Of a stretch of DNA of 64,000 nucleotides, positions 63,419 to 64,000 are shown piece after piece. Origin of the DNA: Archilochus colubris (taxonomy: Eukaryota > Chordata > Aves > Apodiformes > Trochilidae); the NCBI GenBank assembly GCA_023079485.1, contig CM041086.1, forward strand, positions 10,238,401-10,302,400, given 5' to 3'. Position 1 is the stretch's first letter; each line of letters opens with the position of its first letter. The position numbers were made by a program, and so were the translations under genes. The notes beneath the pieces are model-generated. The model was given only the letters and a program-made list of their open reading frames with translations, was not told where the DNA came from and did no database searches.

Positions 63419-63420
63419 GA

Positions 63421-64000
63421 AAGGCTACAGCATGGGAAGCATGCCAGTGTACCTGGGATGTTCTTTTAAGGATGAACTTGGTAAGCAGGAAACTTTCTTG
63501 ACTTCAGAATTTTGTAGAGGTATTTCCAGTATTACAGAAGTAGGAAGAATATAATTAGTGTGGAAAGGGTAAAAATATGTTAATATTGTAGTCCAATTGC
63601 ATAACCCATTAAATGACTCAGAGAGAAGATAAAAAAGAAATGAAAATTATGAAGGTTACAAATCCAATCACATAATGACCCTCTTATATTGATGTTTCTG
63701 CCTGTGATTAATTGTTGATCAAGATACTGTCTTGTTTTAATTAGAAGATAAGTTGGTAATATGTCAGTGTAAGGATTGATTAAATACCAGAACTACTGTC
63801 TTAAACTCAGTCTTTCAAAATATTTCATGTTTTCTAATTTCAAGATTACTGTTTTAGTGCAATAGCTTCAAAATAAGTAAAAGAATGTTATTCAAGCCAG
63901 TATAGCACAGTTCCTCTCTCCCTTTCTTTTGTATATGACCAAAGATCTCAAAAACCTTAGAAAGTTATATGGTATGTTGCCATCTTTTACTGTTGTAAAT
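63421..64000. other. AT-rich flank right of the young CR1, nothing recognised
   Basis: This is the target-site DNA on the 5' side of the CR1 insertion. It shares no obvious duplication with the left flank at 62300-62315. Confidence 0.6.

Larger units (their letters stand above)
62316..63420 (-). mobile_element. CR1 non-LTR retrotransposon, 5'-truncated young copy
   Basis: Read on the minus strand this is about 1.1 kb of a CR1 LINE. It has the C-terminal half of the ORF2 reverse transcriptase, a TAG stop at 62411-62413, a 3' UTR of about 95 bp, and a terminal run of the octamer typical of avian CR1. CR1 moves by target-primed reverse transcription and most copies are truncated at the 5' end, as here: homology stops near 63420, and beyond it the frame meets a stop at 63425-63427. 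The endonuclease domain and the first RT blocks are missing, so this copy cannot move by itself. I see no target-site duplication, which is normal for CR1. The unbroken frame over about 1 kb argues for a recent insertion. Family assignment is secure; subfamily is not determined. Confidence 0.97.

Overview
This window looks like nuclear DNA from a bird. The main evidence is three copies of the CR1 non-LTR retrotransposon, one of them with the avian-type 3' end: tandem copies of the octamer TAGAATCA (ATTCTATG permutations on the element's strand) and a short hairpin next to them. The rest fits an avian AT-rich isochore: low GC, scarce CpG, many A/T homopolymers, few interspersed repeats, and no tRNA-derived SINEs. 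The order or species cannot be read from the sequence.

The window is almost entirely non-coding. The only clearly recognised protein-coding sequence is the C-terminal part of a CR1 reverse transcriptase (62411-63418, minus strand). It is an unbroken frame, so this copy inserted recently. Two shorter, decayed CR1 3' ends lie at 35404-35645 and 59303-59430, also on the minus strand. No multi-exon host gene, rRNA, tRNA, CRISPR array or bacterial-type operon can be supported. The sequence could be an intergenic desert or the inside of very large introns; these cannot be told apart by reading alone.

Layout: 1-20.4 kb is AT-rich single-copy DNA with a 70-bp pyrimidine tract at 6.75 kb and two exon-like segments. 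20.4-21.83 kb is an abrupt GC- and CpG-richer block of unknown identity, possibly a decayed retroelement or a decaying CpG island. 21.8-35.4 kb is AT-rich DNA with stretches that resemble conserved regulatory elements (about 28.3 and 32.0 kb). 35.4 kb holds an old CR1. 35.6-59.3 kb holds the longest non-transposon open frame (37.7-38.2 kb), homeodomain-type palindromes, a perfect 15-bp hairpin at 47.0 kb, simple repeats, and a possible processed-pseudogene tail at 54.1 kb. 59.3-64 kb holds an old CR1 and the young CR1.

The observations most worth following are the young CR1 copy, the CpG-rich block, the perfect hairpin at 47.0 kb, and the poly(A)-with-signal structure at 54.1 kb. The last would be unusual because CR1 does not normally mobilise poly(A) mRNAs. 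The exon-like segments are reported at low confidence because open frames of 25-45 codons are common by chance in DNA of this composition.
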